Source: Pseudomonas sp. 10S4 (GTDB taxonomy: Bacteria > Pseudomonadota > Gammaproteobacteria > Pseudomonadales > Pseudomonadaceae). From it: a stretch of DNA of 64,000 nt. The DNA lies in NCBI RefSeq assembly GCF_034344865.1, contig NZ_CP133774.1, positions 5,084,001-5,148,000 of the forward strand. Direction: 5' to 3'. The position numbers were made by a program, and so were the translations under genes. Shown one piece after another: positions 10,201 through 18,142 of the stretch (within the stretch, counting starts at the first letter, position 1; each line of letters begins with the position of its first letter). The notes beneath the pieces were generated by a model, which saw nothing but the letters and a program-made list of their open reading frames with translations, did not search any database and had not been told where the DNA came from.

Positions 10201-10673
10201 AAAGCCAAAGCCGCCGCCAGTTCAGCAACTTGTTCACCCGGCGTATAACCCCGTGGTGCATCGGCTGTTGCGCAGACTCCGGTGACGAAGTAACTCTCAT
10301 CACTCCAAGATGTCGCGACCACCAACGCAGTGCGCTCCTTGATCAATACCGAGCCTTGTGCGGCAAGCTGGGTGAGGAGTGTCTGGAGTACTTTCTTGCC
10401 GATGGCGACTTGCCGTCCTTCATGGCGTGACGGGGTCGATGCGTCATCGGCCAGGCAATAAGCACTGTCCAGGTAAGTACGATCCTTTTCGCCTTTCTTT
10501 GCTGAATAGATTGACGCCTTATCCAGTTCCCAGCGTGTCAGCATCGAATGGATGGGCGCTACCTGTCCCTGCGAAAGCAAGTGCCAAAGCGCATCTGTTG
10601 AGGGGGCCCCGGGAAACTCTCCAGCCATTGCACTGAAGCAAAAATCGCCCTCTGTCGTTACCGCGCCACTCAT
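7257..10673 (-). CDS. Ketosynthase - CLF-like - tandem AfsA-type hotdog fusion protein
   Basis: About 1138 residues. Residues ~10-430 are a beta-ketoacyl-ACP synthase with Cys169 (VDTACSSFP), His302 (ETHGTGTPLGD) and His342 (SVIGHPLAAAGG). Residues ~440-760 form a second, degenerate KS-like domain without the Cys, like a chain-length factor. The C-terminus has two AfsA-like hotdog repeats: HPYFFDHPLDHIPGILLLEG near 885 and EGDPEHYSMVYFLEVARQ near 1037. AfsA proteins join a beta-ketoacyl chain to dihydroxyacetone phosphate on the way to gamma-butyrolactones. Carrying the KS pair and the AfsA unit on one chain suggests the same enzyme makes the beta-ketoacyl-ACP and releases it. Start ATG 10673 has AGGAG seven bases upstream. 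A PfaC-type polyunsaturated-fatty-acid synthase was considered, but the hotdog motifs are AfsA-like. Confidence 0.75.
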   Translation of the reverse strand: MSGAVTTEGDFCFSAMAGEFPGAPSTDALWHLLSQGQVAPIHSMLTRWELDKASIYSAKKGEKDRTYLDSAYCLADDASTPSRHEGRQVAIGKKVLQTLLTQLAAQGSVLIKERTALVVATSWSDESYFVTGVCATADAPRGYTPGEQVAELAAALALGGPALSVDTACSSFPYAIDMAQALVNSGQADNAIVMALNTVLPPALFLGFSQLTAFSSRAQMQAFGQDADGIVPGECAVAFLVEPVSQALIAKRRPLGVLRALGLSADGAEGSVFAPGKQAQCTAYQRAYIGLDPSNVDYIETHGTGTPLGDATELDSLNSFFAPHRTDGKKIMIGSIKSVIGHPLAAAGGASLAKALMILRHKGIPPQPDYRPSAKVDETCLQLATEQVQPLADRQSAIRVGISSFGFGGANAHLVVDEYIPDNRPAVPRVAPGVLMLDLAIVEAEAAIGSHFSLQALKQQLAQPAAPSVSFPYGRFVDCAATAGQPLLGKFLAQDRVIDIDGFGMGPKHLAHVDPFKLLITDRINHLLQRLPGVAGSPGTAMVMCCNMGGERFSNAYSGAHTFYSQAQGMPPGVEVTDVATMLPNMLSGYPAKIFDFKGFHQTLVGTPGLFWQTLLASQQWFKDGVTTLLLGAGRFISGEIEIERARHSATLQGEGLGVIALRPYLPNSSDKPLLVIRAAVLAHAANSLEEACQLLGKARSQYQNIEVCELQPDATHASSSLQEMTGFLAEASGIETLLAVLLSTSAHTVIEVREAGKAVMWLFTEKLQEWRPAAAEPAPAVKHPFMLRFAHSAPQELQQVILPARPVSLVREPRHDGVDVLALSDLLTSTLLSGLRVRTRAMEGLFALHRGSEAQRPVHWQRRPENIVIANVQRGPQSLHAQLVVNEAHPYFFDHPLDHIPGILLLEGVLQLIELAMPPLSGRVAYVKNLSIKFQQYVQKQGAIDLHLEQGKDPQVFNAKVMQAGKLMCTCILGMAYNSAFETSPAGEFTAVRCRDKALLHKAREENIIVSDMSGIAQGLSVDTLKLPDEHIFQEGDPEHYSMVYFLEVARQCYMQIAHSYLRIPLNTPMNLLALSFTLDRPIPRNSPLSLAPQAGFDGQDQLFKTNRIYIDLFNRGEKIGQASITAQVLSQSAPAA

Positions 10674-10700
10674 ACCCGTTCTCCTGGTTGTCAAAATGCT

Positions 10701-10721
10701 GGGTGATCTTTGCGATCACCC
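10701..10721. promoter_or_regulatory. Stem-loop between ACP and ketosynthase genes
   Basis: A perfect 8-bp inverted repeat, GGGTGATC / GATCACCC, with a 5-base loop, lies in the 75 bases between the two genes. It has no long T-run, so it is more likely to set the expression ratio or protect mRNA than to end transcription. Confidence 0.45.
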
Positions 10722-10748
10722 GGATTCCATTCCATTTTTTACAGTGGC

Positions 10749-11832
10749 TCAGCCCAGTCTTGTCAGCAACGACATGGCGTCTTGCGGCGTACGACGCGAC
10801 ATCAGCGCCTCACCTGCAAATTCGCTGACAGGGCACTGCTGCGCCATTGATTGGCAGAGTGTTTCTCGGGCAAAACCGCTGAGCCCCAACTGTGCGAAAG
10901 GCGTCTCGATGTCGATCGACTTTGGGGCATCGGGGATCAGGGGGACAGGGTGTTTAAAAGCAGATTGCTTATCTGCTCCTGGGGGCTGTTGTGCTGGTTG
11001 GTTGCGCTTCGCAGGTTGTTACTGAGGTCGAATCGGGAGTGGCCAGAGCGACTTTAATCAATGCGATTGTTTCCTGTGGAAACTTGGCGTTGACCAGCTC
11101 AGTGCTGTTGGCCTTGAGTTGCGGCCACAAAGCGACGATCGCTTCCTGGAAATCCAGTTGCACCAAGGAGTCCAGGCCCAGGCTTTCATAGCTTTGCTTC
11201 TGGTCGATCTGGTCAACCGTAAAACCGGTGATATTCGCCAGTTGCTCAAGTACCCATACTTCGATATCCACGGCAGGTGCCTGCGGATTGGCTTCAAGCC
11301 GTGCCAGCAAGACGGTAGGCGAGGGCGCATCAAAGAGCGACGAGGTGAGTTCTTTCTTTTCCGGGAAGTGCTGAGCCAGGGATTCGAAAATATCGACCAG
11401 CCCCAGGGAGTCGATGCCCAGACTCTCGAAACTTTGATCGAAGTCGATTTGTTCCTTTTTGAAACCAGTGACCGAACTTATTTCGGCGCGCAACCATTGC
11501 CCGTAGCTGAGTGCAGGCGTTTGTTGCGCAACGGGTGCCGATGCCAGCACTACCGGGTTCGAGTGTACGGGTTCCAGGACGGGCAGGCTTCTATTGACGG
11601 GTGCTTCAACCCCGTTGGCATAAACGCCTTCCAGGACTTGTTGATGAGCGTTGAAGTAATGCGCAGTGACAGTTTCGGCCTGCTCCAGCACACGCATCAA
11701 TATTGATTCTTTTTCGATATTGGAATCGCAAAGTGAATCAATGATTTTTTCTGAAAGAGAGAAATAGCTATGAGCTATTTTTCCATTGGACACGATGAAT
11801 TCCTGCACAACATCGTTGAGTTGGACGCGCAT
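10749..11832 (-). CDS. Tandem acyl carrier protein with a third, degenerate ACP-like domain; frame break as sequenced
   Basis: The frame as read (10969-11832, 287 residues) holds two ACP domains with attachment serines Ser142 (GIDSLG) and Ser222 (GLDSLV), after an ~100-residue N-terminal region that resembles no domain known to me. At a G5 run (10981-10985) the frame ends early. Removing one base continues it with an ACP-like segment (PFAQLGLSGFARETL) to a TGA at 10749, giving about 360 residues. The third segment has no GxDSL serine in place and may be structural. The protein would carry the growing chain for the downstream ketosynthase and accept the acid activated by the AMP ligase. Confidence 0.75.
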
Positions 11833-11950
11833 GGGGTTCTCCTAACCAAAGTCGGTATATGTTTTCTATCAACAAGAAATCAAAAGTCATGGCCCAGGGC
11901 TGGGCCTTGTGTCACTCAATGAAGCAAACAGGCAGTAGCCATATAGAGAC

Positions 11951-13711
11951 TTAAAATTGGAGTTCCACTGCGTCGATCTCGGAAGATGTTGTTTTTCTGG
12001 CCCCTTTGAGCAGCCCGGATCTTACGTTCAGATAAGTGAAGAGCGTGATTGCATCAGCCCCCTGAAAAGCGATGTAGCCGTCAGGACGAATCAGCATCAA
12101 TGTGCCCTCTTTGGCATGGTAGCGCTTGTGCAGCCGCCAATCGGGGTCCAACAACGTTGAGTGCCAGAAAGGCAGCTCGGAGCTACCCAAAGCATCAATG
12201 ACGCAATAAGCCTTGATGCCTGGGTAATCCTTCTCCACCGACTCGGCCAGCGAGTAGTAGCCCGGTAGCAAAGGGGAAAACTGATCGGCTGCGCTGAAAA
12301 TCAGCAGCGTGAAGGTTCCTTGGAACAAGTCGATCAAGCGTTTTGGCGGCATACCTTGCAGTTGCCACAATTCAACATCGGGAGCCAGTTGACCTGCGCG
12401 AGGCGCAGACGTCTGGAATTCGGGTTTCTTCCCTTTTTTGTCCCAATTCATGCGCTGCTTTTTCGTCAGCGATTCTTGAATGTACTCACTTTTGCCATAG
12501 TGGTACTGATGACCGGAAATCATCGTGGGCAACTTGCGCTGAACCTTGCGCCTGTTGCTCAGCAGTGGCAGAACATTGTCGCGCAGCCAAACGAGGGCGC
12601 GATGCCTGAGGGTTATCAGTGCGGTCAGTCGGTGTGCCGTGTTCTCGACTTCCAGGGCGACCGGGTAGCGTTCTTCGTTGTAGCTTTCCAGCAGTGATTG
12701 ATCCGCCAGGCCCTGATCGACATAGGCCATTTTCCACGCCAGGTTGTAGGCCTCGGAAACACCCAGGTTCATCCATTGCCCGCCGATCGGGCTGCCGATA
12801 TGAGCCGAATCGCCCACCAGAAACACAGAGCCTTGTTGCAGCGACTGCACGCGACGATGTTGAAAGGAGGCGATGGTGGTCGATGAAATATTGGACAGCG
12901 TCATCTTTTGCCCGCGTCCTTCGCACAACCGCTGAAAATTCTCCAGGCTCAAGGAAGGGCGCTCATCTTCTGGCGGCAGGTCGTAGGGCATCTCGATGAA
13001 CAGTCGATAACGGGATTGGGCGCTGATCGGTGCGACCGCCACATAACCATCCTGCGCACCCAGGAAGAAAGCCCCTTCGTCCTTGCTTCCAGACCACTCG
13101 ATATCGGCATCGGCCAGCATGAAGAAACGGTCGTAGGACGATCCTTCGAAGGGCATCTCAAGACGTTTTCTAATGTTGCTGCGAGCACCGTCGCACGCGA
13201 CCACCCACCGACTGGTAAAGGATTCGTCGTTGCCATCCGCATGATGGAGCGTCATTCGCACGGATCCCGGCTGGTTTTCTATATCGACCAGTTCGGTATT
13301 CCACTCGACATCCACACCCAACTTGTTAAGTCGCTCAAGCAGAATCTTTTCTGTCTGCGGCTGTGGCAGGCTGAGCAGCAGGGGATAGGTCGTATCCAGG
13401 TAGGAGAAGTTGTAGTTCAGCACCCGTTTGGCGTTCGACTGCACCGAAAACTGGTTGATCGTGAACCCGTCGTTGATGGCCTGATCGGCAACACCCAGAT
13501 CGCGAAAAATTTCCAGGGTTCTGGAATGGATGGCCATCGCCTTGGTAGCGGTCGAGGGGCCGGCGTTCTTTTCAATAATGCGAAAAGAGACGCCCCACTT
13601 TTTCAGCATGATTGCCAGGGACAGGCCAATAGGGCCAGCACCGACGATCATTACTGTCGGGGTGTTACCGGGGCCGAAGTGCTTGGGTGCCAACGTGCTC
13701 AGAGTGTTCAT
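11951..13711 (-). CDS. FAD-dependent aromatic-type monooxygenase (PheA/TfdB class)
   Basis: A 586-residue flavoprotein hydroxylase: FAD-binding VGAGPIGLSLA near residue 23, the DG motif VACDGARSNIRK near 170, and the GD motif FLVGDSAHIGSPIGGQ near 300, followed by a thioredoxin-like C-terminal domain (RPDGYIAFQG near 552). Such enzymes put a hydroxyl group from O2 on phenols or activated carbonyl compounds using NAD(P)H. It sits between the HAD phosphatase gene (3 bases away) and the ACP gene, so it probably oxidises the product of this operon. The substrate cannot be read from the sequence. Confidence 0.8.
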   Translation of the reverse strand: MNTLSTLAPKHFGPGNTPTVMIVGAGPIGLSLAIMLKKWGVSFRIIEKNAGPSTATKAMAIHSRTLEIFRDLGVADQAINDGFTINQFSVQSNAKRVLNYNFSYLDTTYPLLLSLPQPQTEKILLERLNKLGVDVEWNTELVDIENQPGSVRMTLHHADGNDESFTSRWVVACDGARSNIRKRLEMPFEGSSYDRFFMLADADIEWSGSKDEGAFFLGAQDGYVAVAPISAQSRYRLFIEMPYDLPPEDERPSLSLENFQRLCEGRGQKMTLSNISSTTIASFQHRRVQSLQQGSVFLVGDSAHIGSPIGGQWMNLGVSEAYNLAWKMAYVDQGLADQSLLESYNEERYPVALEVENTAHRLTALITLRHRALVWLRDNVLPLLSNRRKVQRKLPTMISGHQYHYGKSEYIQESLTKKQRMNWDKKGKKPEFQTSAPRAGQLAPDVELWQLQGMPPKRLIDLFQGTFTLLIFSAADQFSPLLPGYYSLAESVEKDYPGIKAYCVIDALGSSELPFWHSTLLDPDWRLHKRYHAKEGTLMLIRPDGYIAFQGADAITLFTYLNVRSGLLKGARKTTSSEIDAVELQF

Positions 13712-13714
13712 CTG

Positions 13715-14326
13715 TTAGTACCAGTTTCTATAGAAGGGAGAGTTGGCAATGCCGAGCAGAGCATCGTCACCTGATGAGTCTCCGTAGGCATAAATGTAAA
13801 AGTCATCAAGGTTGCTCAAACAGCCTTTCAGCCGTGTGACTTTTTCTCTCTCAACACAGTTGGTACCTGATATCCCGCCAGTCAGTTTGTTCTTCGCAGT
13901 CGCCAGGCGGGTGCCGCATATATAGTCAAAACCTGCTGCCTGCCCCCAGGGAATCAGATAGTTCTCCGGCGAGTTGCTGACCAGCGCCGTGACATGTCCC
14001 ATGGACTGATGCCATTGCAGCCGGCGCAAGGCCTCGGGCCTGAGCCAGAGCGGTAGCTGTTCGGTAATGAAATATTTGGCATGTTCGCGCTCTTGCTCAA
14101 CTGACAGGCCGCCCAGATAGCAGGCAATGAACGCGAGGCGCGCCTGCATCAACGGTGTGATACCAAGGATCACACTGAGCATTTTGGGCAGTAGGGGAAC
14201 GATCCTTAGCCAAAACGACTTGGTTCCCACGATAAAACGCATGTAGCGCCAGAACGTATGCCTGTCGGTCAGTGTGCCGTCAAAGTCGAAAACGGCCAGT
14301 ACCGGTTGTGTGCTATTTGCTTGCAT
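13715..14326 (-). CDS. HAD-IB family phosphatase
   Basis: A 203-residue protein with haloacid-dehalogenase motifs: I, FDFDGTLTD at residues ~12-20 (nucleophile and acid Asp); II, ALVSNSPEN; III/IV, YGDSSGDDALL near residue 187. It belongs to the SerB-like IB subfamily that cleaves phosphate from small molecules or phospholipids. Its start overlaps the end of the AMP-ligase gene. In A-factor synthesis a phosphatase removes the phosphate of the butenolide intermediate; this gene could fill that role, an inference from the AfsA neighbour. Confidence 0.75.
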   Translation of the reverse strand: MQANSTQPVLAVFDFDGTLTDRHTFWRYMRFIVGTKSFWLRIVPLLPKMLSVILGITPLMQARLAFIACYLGGLSVEQEREHAKYFITEQLPLWLRPEALRRLQWHQSMGHVTALVSNSPENYLIPWGQAAGFDYICGTRLATAKNKLTGGISGTNCVEREKVTRLKGCLSNLDDFYIYAYGDSSGDDALLGIANSPFYRNWY

Positions 14327-15836
14327 GGATCTCTTCCTTGAGAGAGATAATCTCGATAGTTCTGGGCAGTTTGAAGCCTGAGAGGTAGCGCGAGAGCAGG
14401 GTGGAGATAGCGCTCTGGGTCAGGTCACCGCTCCCTTCAACGCACAGGTGCAATACGTTGACCTCCTTGTTGTCAGGGACGATGTAAGCCTTTGCGCGCA
14501 CCACGCCAGGATGCTTCAGGGCAATGGATTCGATTTCGGTCAGGTCGACCATTTGCGCTTTAATCTTCGAGATTCGCAGGCGTTGGCAATAGAAGAACAC
14601 ATGTCCATCATCGTCCCGCCAGACCAGATCCCCCGTGTGTAGCCAGCCATCACGGAAGAACCGGGCATTGGCGTCTGCTGCATCGTTATATCCGTCAATC
14701 ACCATCGAGCCGCGTATCAACAGTTCGCCGATACGCCCAGTTGCGACGTCTCGACCCTGAGCATCGACGACCCGCAGTTCTACGTTGCGAATCGGCTGCC
14801 CCATGGCGCCTCGATGGACCTTGCCAATCGAACTCTGGACTATCACTGGCATGCTCTCGGTCAATCCATAGCCTTGCAGCACCGGATTGCACCCCAGCAG
14901 CCTTCCCAGTTTCTCGGCTTCGTCGGCCGGTAGATGGCTGCCACCTGAATAAATCATCAGTTGTGGGTGCATCGGCAATAGCGCGCCTTTGCGTTTGGCC
15001 AGTCGCGTATTGAAGTAGCGAATGACGTCAGGCACCAGGCAGGCAAAGGTGACCTGATGCTGGGACAAGACTTCCGCCAGATCCCTATTGAGCAGGGTGT
15101 TGGTCATTAACAGGGTGGCGCCCACGCTCAATGGAAAGACCATCATCACGGACAGTCCGAAGATGGCATACAGCGGCAGCGTCACCAGATGAACGGATCC
15201 GACCCCTTGAAGATGAAACTGCTCATGCAGCCCATCGCTCGATTGCGTCAGGTCAAGGTAGCGGTGAGAAACGGCCAGAGGTTTACCGGTGCCCCTATAC
15301 GTGAACTGTACCGAGACGATCGGATTGCCTTCGGGCAGTAACAAAGGTTCGGCCTGTCGAGGAAGCTGTGAATCGGCCGTTGCGTTGTCGGGCAGGGGAG
15401 AGGATGGCTCGCTTGCGGTGTTCAACACCAAGGAGTGCTGAACGCCGTAGGCAGGCTGAAATGTCTCGCTATGTTGCTCGAATAGCGTTTCGGTCGTCAC
15501 GACCAGCGTCGGCCGGGCAATACTGATGACGCTGCTCATTTCGAATGGCGTCAGTTTGTAGTTGAGGATAACCGGAGTCGCCCCACGCCCGATGATCGCC
15601 AGATAGTAAGCGATGAACTCCACCCCATTGGGTAGAACAACCGCCACTTTGTCGCCCGGCAATACACCTAGACTTTTGAGTGCGCCGTTGCACTCTTCAG
15701 CCTTTATTCGCAACCCACGGTAAGTGACGGTCTCTTCTTCCGCGTCCAGGTTCCTGATAGCAATGTGGTCTGGGAACGATTCTGAAAAACCGACGAACCG
15801 ATGCAGAAAACCTTCTTTATATGAAAGGCTTTTCAT
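14313..15836 (-). CDS. AMP-dependent acyl-CoA/acyl-ACP ligase (ANL family)
   Basis: A 507-residue adenylating enzyme. Recognisable motifs are LQGYGLTESMP near residue 318, GELLIRGSMVIDGY near 375, and DGWLHTGDLVWRDDDGHVFF near 398. The phosphate-binding loop, normally YTSGTTGKPKG, reads FTYRGTGKPLA, so the Ser/Thr of the loop is replaced by Tyr-Arg. The C-terminal lysine region is also unlike standard ligases. It probably activates a fatty or aryl acid and loads it on the ACP of the same operon. The stop lies inside the next gene (14-base overlap). Confidence 0.75.
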   Translation of the reverse strand: MKSLSYKEGFLHRFVGFSESFPDHIAIRNLDAEEETVTYRGLRIKAEECNGALKSLGVLPGDKVAVVLPNGVEFIAYYLAIIGRGATPVILNYKLTPFEMSSVISIARPTLVVTTETLFEQHSETFQPAYGVQHSLVLNTASEPSSPLPDNATADSQLPRQAEPLLLPEGNPIVSVQFTYRGTGKPLAVSHRYLDLTQSSDGLHEQFHLQGVGSVHLVTLPLYAIFGLSVMMVFPLSVGATLLMTNTLLNRDLAEVLSQHQVTFACLVPDVIRYFNTRLAKRKGALLPMHPQLMIYSGGSHLPADEAEKLGRLLGCNPVLQGYGLTESMPVIVQSSIGKVHRGAMGQPIRNVELRVVDAQGRDVATGRIGELLIRGSMVIDGYNDAADANARFFRDGWLHTGDLVWRDDDGHVFFYCQRLRISKIKAQMVDLTEIESIALKHPGVVRAKAYIVPDNKEVNVLHLCVEGSGDLTQSAISTLLSRYLSGFKLPRTIEIISLKEEIHASK

Positions 15837-15917
15837 TTACCAACCTCTCTCAATCCTTGAAGTAATGGTTAGACAAAAAAAGTACTACAGAGGCAGGCTA
15901 TATATGAACTGTTTCAA

Positions 15918-16931
15918 TTACGCATTTATGTAGTTATTTTTCCGGTACCAGTCCAGGGTGTCGGTCAATGTTTCAGCTACGGGGCGGAACTTGCACTCCA
16001 GCTCTTTTAGGCTTTTGTTATGGCTGAAATGAGTGCGCCCTTGCTCTTGCTCTATGAGTTTTACGGTGGAGGTACTGATGAGTACCGGCTTTTTCGTAAC
16101 TCGGTAATAGCCTTCATATATCAAGGCAATTATTCGCAGCATGAACAACGGGATTTTTCGCTCCGGGGCTTTTACGCCGCTGACACTGGAGAGTGCCTGG
16201 AAAATGCTTTTCATGTTCATATGGTTACCGGCTGCCAGATAACGTTCTCCGGATCTGCCGCGTGTGATTGCTGCGAGCTGATGTTCCGCCACATCCCGGG
16301 CATCTACTACGGAAAAACTTCCAGGCAGCACGCCAGGCAATTTCATTCCGACAAAGTCGAGCAGGAACTGTCCTGATGAAGTTGGGCCGATATCCCCGGG
16401 GCCAAACATCCAGCCCGGTAATACCATGGCGATGAACATGTCCGGGTGTTGCAACAAAAATTCCTGAATTTTTTGCTCGGACAGTATTTTACTCAAGTAG
16501 TAATCGTCAGCATCCGATTCGCTGCGAGACATCGTCTCATCGATCACTTGGTCTTTATTGCCCTTCAATACGGCAATGGATGAAGTATGGACTGCACGAC
16601 GAATGCCGGCGGCGTAAGCAGCTTGCAATAATCGCTCGGTCCCGGTGACGTTGGTGTCATACAGTTTCTGCCAGTGTTTTCCACCTTTGTAGCTGTCGCG
16701 GAAGTAGGCAGCTGTATGAAACAAGGCATCACAGCCTTGTAGGGCATGGCTGAAGGCGTCGACATTGAGCATGTCGCCTTCGACAAATTCGACAGGCAGA
16801 TTGCCGAACTGCTTCTTGGCTTTCTCTACGGAACGAACCAGTGCTTTTACTTTGATATTTCGCTTTAAAAGCGCATGAACCAGATTATTACCGAGCAGGC
16901 CAGTAGCGCCTGTAACGAAGGCATATTCCAT
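15918..16931 (-). CDS. NAD(P)-dependent epimerase/reductase (dihydroflavonol-reductase-like)
   Basis: A 337-residue extended short-chain dehydrogenase with the Rossmann motif VTGATGLLGNNL at residues 6-17, active-site YYLSK (Tyr-x-x-x-Lys) near residues 143-147, and TSSIAVLKG upstream as the catalytic Ser strand. Members reduce carbonyls on lipids, flavonoids and terpenes. It is the first gene of the operon, 82 bases ahead of the ligase gene. In a butyrolactone pathway it would be the candidate ketone or butenolide reductase. Confidence 0.8.
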   Translation of the reverse strand: MEYAFVTGATGLLGNNLVHALLKRNIKVKALVRSVEKAKKQFGNLPVEFVEGDMLNVDAFSHALQGCDALFHTAAYFRDSYKGGKHWQKLYDTNVTGTERLLQAAYAAGIRRAVHTSSIAVLKGNKDQVIDETMSRSESDADDYYLSKILSEQKIQEFLLQHPDMFIAMVLPGWMFGPGDIGPTSSGQFLLDFVGMKLPGVLPGSFSVVDARDVAEHQLAAITRGRSGERYLAAGNHMNMKSIFQALSSVSGVKAPERKIPLFMLRIIALIYEGYYRVTKKPVLISTSTVKLIEQEQGRTHFSHNKSLKELECKFRPVAETLTDTLDWYRKNNYINA

Positions 16932-16964
16932 TAAAATCCAGCTCCTGTGGGGTAACCTGCTGCT

Positions 16965-16995
16965 GCATCGAGATTGATGTCACTGGTCTCGATGC
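16965..16995. promoter_or_regulatory. Inverted repeat in the leader of the AfsA-type operon
   Basis: GCATCGAGA and TCTCGATGC form perfect 9-bp arms around a 13-base loop, 34 bases upstream of the first gene of the operon (start at 16931). It could be a repressor operator, for instance of the adjacent TetR protein, or a leader stem-loop. No experimental motif is known to me. Confidence 0.4.
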
Positions 16996-17132
16996 TCTGA
17001 TCAGGTGTTGGCTGAACCAACGACGCAAGTAAAAACCATTCGGTATCTGAAAATCAAGTGGTATTTCGTTATGAGCATAGAAGTGACGTCGCTAAATTTG
17101 ACTTTAGGCTAGTAAAATCAGTGTTTTAGCGC

Positions 17133-17432
17133 TTGAACGGCAGTGAATGTTTCACCTGGATTGGGAGGATTAAGGCCATCGAAATAAATTTTTCGCCGCT
17201 CGCCGTCGGCCTCTTGGGGGTGTCACAAGACAACCTTGCTGATTCGATCGATCGGGTGGGCCACGCGTCAGGCTGGATACCGAAGTACCTGAGCGTGCGG
17301 GAGCTGACACCTCTTTTTGAGTTGCAAGCGCTTGCAATGCCGGCGCTGCATGTCGATGCAGTGCATCTCGCCGCCTCCGTCCCCATACATGGCATTTACA
17401 TGGCACTTTTTAAAAGCTTAAATGTAAATTGA
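17133..17432 (+). other. Unassigned open frame in the operon/TetR gap
   Basis: A 99-codon frame opening with a TTG and lacking a proper start next to its GGGAGGA site (17161-17167). The translation has a protein-like composition (for example SVRELTPLFELQALAMPALHVD) but matches no family I recognise. It may be a worn gene end or chance. Confidence 0.2.
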
Positions 17433-17546
17433 TTAAGATGGTCATAGTATAAGGTATAGTCGTTAGATCCGTATTTGCAGTGAATAGCAAGCTTGTTGCA
17501 TTCAGTTACAAATAGATATTTTTGTTTGGCCAGAGGAGCCGAAGGT

Positions 17547-18142
17547 GTGATTAAGAAGAGATTGGGTCGTGAAGAAAGTCAGCAAGTAACAAGAGACAAG
17601 TTGTTCGATACTGCCACTGATCTTATGGTTAGGAAAGGCTTTCACTCCGCCAGTGTCAATGCTATATCTGAGGAGGCCGGCTTTTCAAAGGGAGCATTTT
17701 TTCAAACTTTACAAGTAAGTCAGACCTGCTTCTACAATTAACCCAGAGATTCAAGCGAGTTGAGATCGATCGATTGGGTGTTACTCTGGCTGCTGGATAT
17801 TCATCAGAAGAACTGGCTCATGGATTGAATTCTTATATTGATACACTTAAAGATAATGCCAGTTGTGCGATTCTTGATGCTGAGCTACAACTGATTGCCT
17901 TGCGTGATGAGGAGTTTTCAACGCATTACTACGCCCTGCATCAGGAAAATAGTGAGGCTTTGGGAAAGTTAATTACGATTATATTCAGTCATGCAGGTAA
18001 GAAGCCTCCTTTGGAATGTGCCACTCTTGCAAAGACATTCACCGCGCTGTCGGAAGGTTTGATACTGCAAGGACATAAAGACCCGGCTTCTGAAATAAAA
18101 TTGGTATTAAACTCGCTTATTCAGACAGCAGAGCCCTTATAG
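17547..18142 (+). pseudogene. TetR-family transcriptional regulator, frame break in T6 run
   Basis: The GTG start at 17547 has AGGAG nine bases upstream. Residues 1-50 are a TetR helix-turn-helix (DKLFDTATDLMVRKGFHSAS, then GFSKGAFF). The frame is lost at the T6 run 17697-17702. With one more T it continues SNFTSKSDLLLQLTQRFKRV, the normal TetR sequence, to a stop at 18142, giving about 198 residues. TetR proteins are ligand-responsive repressors, and gamma-butyrolactone receptors belong to this family. It is transcribed away from the AfsA-type operon, so it is the likely regulator of that operon. The break is probably a sequencing error. Confidence 0.75.

Noticed and set aside
7257..10673. 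PfaC-like polyunsaturated fatty acid synthase
   Set aside because: The KS-CLF order fits, but the C-terminal hotdog motifs (HPYFFDHPLDHIPG) are AfsA-like and there are no pfaA, pfaB or pfaD genes nearby.
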